Below are positions 63,860-64,000 of a stretch of DNA of 64,000 nucleotides, in pieces; the first letter of the stretch is position 1; every line of letters begins with the position of its first letter. The position numbers and the translations under genes are program-made. Source of the stretch: Marinifilum caeruleilacunae (GTDB taxonomy: Bacteria > Bacteroidota > Bacteroidia > Bacteroidales > Marinifilaceae). The notes beneath the pieces are model-generated. The model saw only the letters and a program-made list of their open reading frames with translations, did not search any database and had not been told where the DNA came from. The stretch covers positions 21,450-85,449 of the forward strand of contig NZ_RZNH01000022.1 in NCBI RefSeq assembly GCF_013141825.1. Reading direction: 5' to 3'.

Positions 63860-64000
63860 TGAACCCCAAATATTGGACGGTTATAAAATAAGTTAATGAT
63901 ATTGAGTTCGGTATTTTACCGGACTCAATCCGTTTAAATGAGTCTTTATTCTAATATTATTGTAGTAATTTATATACTCCTCCAGTTCCTTTAGAAAGTG
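63860..64000 (-). mobile_element. IS3-family insertion sequence, one end (cut by window edge)
   Basis: From TGAACCCCAAATATTGGACGG (63860 onward) the sequence looks like the terminal inverted repeat of an IS3-family (IS150-like) element, followed by the end of its transposase gene. The other end lies outside the window, so the target duplication cannot be checked. Confidence 0.75.
63893..64000 (-). CDS. IS3-family transposase OrfB, C-terminal end (partial)
   Basis: Reading inward from the right edge on the - strand gives 35 codons and a stop. The peptide contains [13 protein letters not shown] and then [17 protein letters not shown], the typical closing sequence of IS3-family DDE transposases: the last integrase-core helix with the YYN motif, followed by G-L-S-P-x-x-Y. 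The catalytic DDE residues lie outside the window. Whether the element is intact cannot be seen here. Confidence 0.85.
   Translation of the reverse strand, partial: HFLKELEEYINYYNNIRIKTHLNGLSPVKYRTQYH

Overview
The window looks like the chromosome of an AT-rich, free-living Bacteroidota, probably a marine anaerobic or facultative member of the Marinilabiliales/Marinifilaceae type (inference). The grounds are SusC/SusD pairs, a type IX secretion sorting domain, lipoproteins with acidic residues after the lipobox cysteine, TAnnTTTG-type promoter elements, few Shine-Dalgarno sites, a Na+/solute symporter in a glycan locus, and [FeFe]-hydrogenase-type redox proteins. No rRNA, tRNA or CRISPR was seen.

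Layout. 1-6.8 kb: the end of an LptD-like outer membrane protein and assorted housekeeping genes (class I glutamine amidotransferase, RidA, an EEP-family nuclease, a LolA-like secreted protein, a PQQ-type propeller). 7.2-13.8 kb: a compact redox-signalling cluster made of two HydS-like proteins (ferredoxin, H-cluster-like, Fe-S and PAS domains), each followed by a SpoIIE-type phosphatase, with a thioredoxin-like [2Fe-2S] ferredoxin between the pairs and a convergent receiver-only response regulator. No catalytic hydrogenase is present. 14-17 kb: a T9SS-secreted serine protease and ProC. 17.1-20.5 kb: a LacI/MFS/ROK sugar operon with a visible double operator.

20.6-46.1 kb is a polysaccharide utilisation locus. 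A membrane-spanning regulator (LamG-like and kelch-like periplasmic part, cytoplasmic SARP-like DNA-binding part) is divergent from SusC, SusD, a LamG surface lipoprotein, three GH92 alpha-mannosidases, GH125, GH65, GH97, a Na+/solute symporter and a GH130 phosphorylase closely resembling mannosyl-beta-1,4-GlcNAc phosphorylases. Together these fit stepwise degradation of high-mannose N-glycans: glucosidases for glucose caps, alpha-mannosidases for the antennae, uptake of Man-GlcNAc, then cytoplasmic phosphorolysis. The LacI/MFS/ROK operon could handle the released hexose. The same palindrome stands upstream of both susC and the third GH92 gene.

46.2-54.8 kb: a coiled-coil protein, a double SnoaL-like lipoprotein with 21-bp-spaced TATCGAC repeats upstream, asparagine synthetase B, a TlpA-like thioredoxin, a peroxiredoxin and an FRG-domain protein. 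55.1-62.5 kb: a copper/silver efflux operon (HYC_CC_PP-like small protein, CusA, CusC, CusB). The window ends with a DEAD-box RNA helicase and the 3' end of an IS3-family transposase cut by the window edge.
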